Positions 4,774-5,156 of a stretch of DNA of 5,156 bases are shown here, in pieces. The stretch comes from Chlamydiota bacterium (lineage in GTDB: Bacteria; Chlamydiota; Chlamydiia; Chlamydiales; Rhabdochlamydiaceae), in NCBI GenBank assembly GCA_023269365.1, contig JAHFTN010000105.1:1-5156 (forward strand), given 5' to 3'. Numbering within the stretch: the first letter of the stretch is position 1; the number at the start of each line of letters is the position of its first letter. The position numbers and the translations under genes are program-made. The notes under the pieces are model-generated. The model was not told the origin of the DNA. It saw only the letters and a program-made list of their open reading frames with translations, and made no database searches.

Positions 4774-5156
4774 TTGTATATCTTTCCTGTCGTTTTTTCC
4801 CTATTGTTCTTCCTTCTCACCTTAGGACCTTGTTTGCCCCTTGTGGCAAAAAAAAAAGTGACCCTAGAGCACAGGCAGCCACCTGAGCCCAGTGCACATA
4901 CGGCACTTAAAACTTTACTTAACAGCTTAGATCCCCTTTCTGTCTCTCAGCATTTGGCTTTCTATGAGCTTTATGAAGAGACCCCTGAGGGGAAACAAGC
5001 TCTTTTGAGAGCTTGGAAGTTATTGGGAGGCGATGAGAAAAATCCCGGAGAAAAAGCAAAAAACCTTCCCAAAGTAGATATCCAGGCGCTAATTTCCCTT
5101 GTGACAAGGCAACCTTCCGATCCTGTCATCGAGCTCACTTTGGAACAACTCGAGTT
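4774..5156 (+). CDS. Exported or membrane-anchored protein of unknown function, N-terminal part (runs off the window)
   Basis: Frame 1 is open from 4687 to the window end with no stop, giving 127 residues from a TTG start at 4774 backed by a GGAG site. The stretch lacks a stop in the window and uses a rare start, which makes it easy to miss. Residues 2-25 are strongly hydrophobic (P-V-V-F-S-L-L-F-F-L-L-T-L), ending near L-V-A before a K-K-K, as in a signal peptide or membrane anchor. C20 in L-G-P-C is not a canonical lipobox. The mature part opens with a Pro-rich linker, then L-D-P-L-S-V-S-Q-H-L-A-F-Y-E-L-Y (52-67), E-E-T-P-E-G-K-Q-A-L (68-77) and an amphipathic, charged helical region, with composition and codon use like the other genes here. 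I do not recognise the family. TTG 4711 would add 21 residues ahead of the leader. The minus-strand frame opposite it lacks any such features. Confidence 0.68.
   Translation, partial: MYIFPVVFSLLFFLLTLGPCLPLVAKKKVTLEHRQPPEPSAHTALKTLLNSLDPLSVSQHLAFYELYEETPEGKQALLRAWKLLGGDEKNPGEKAKNLPKVDIQALISLVTRQPSDPVIELTLEQLE
4848..4857 (+). repeat. 10-bp poly-A tract inside the exported-protein gene
   Basis: Ten consecutive A encode the K-K-K just after the hydrophobic leader. A run of this length in coding DNA is prone to replication or transcriptional slippage, which would separate the leader from the rest of the protein. The frame as read is open on both sides, so the gene is in the on state in this sequence. 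Confidence 0.6.

Noticed and set aside
4919..5107. Minus-strand frame of 62 residues near the window end
   Set aside because: The opposite strand carries a better-supported open frame with leader, ribosome site and protein-like composition; this one has none.

Overview
The window carries the sctV-sctW-chaperone-malQ gene block typical of the phylum Chlamydiae. Recalled protein sequences (from memory, not searched) place all four genes there. The first is the C-terminal cytoplasmic half of the type III secretion (T3S) export gate SctV (CdsV/LcrD). The second is a CopN/LcrE-type gatekeeper (SctW). The third is a CesT-fold chaperone of the Scc1/SycE type. The fourth is a 4-alpha-glucanotransferase (MalQ, GH77). 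Chlamydia trachomatis has the same order (CT090-CT087), but these proteins diverge enough, and the GC content looks high enough, to suggest an environmental chlamydia (Parachlamydiales-like) rather than Chlamydia itself. The genus cannot be fixed from this window.

Layout. Positions 2-4149 form one plus-strand unit: sctV' (5' end outside the window), sctW after an 11-nt gap, then the chaperone and malQ, each joined to the previous gene by a 4-nt ATGA overlap. sctV is interrupted near position 50: the conserved protein runs in one frame up to R-F-P-G and continues in another as V-H-V-R-T-D-S-P, consistent with one G missing from a G run. From 4115 to 4528 a minus-strand gene converges on malQ, overlapping its end by 35 bp. 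It encodes an unrecognised 137-residue protein with two adjacent hydrophobic segments, an arrangement resembling chlamydial inclusion-membrane (Inc) proteins. Positions 4529-4773 are a divergent intergenic region holding a T10 tract, a striking 50-bp near-perfect palindrome, a short string that may be an insertion-sequence end, and a plausible promoter. From about 4774 to the window end an open frame starting at TTG encodes the N-terminus of an exported or membrane-anchored protein of unknown function. It has a good Shine-Dalgarno site and an A10 run just after its hydrophobic leader.

How the genes work together. SctV forms the nonameric export-gate ring of the T3S injectisome. The gatekeeper SctW sits at this gate and controls when effectors are released, and the small chaperone probably binds the gatekeeper's N-terminus. 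MalQ belongs to glycogen/maltodextrin metabolism and is probably only a co-transcribed neighbour. No complete new system is evident. The observations most worth following are the sctV frameshift, the Inc-like minus-strand gene, and the palindrome with its flanking homopolymer tracts.
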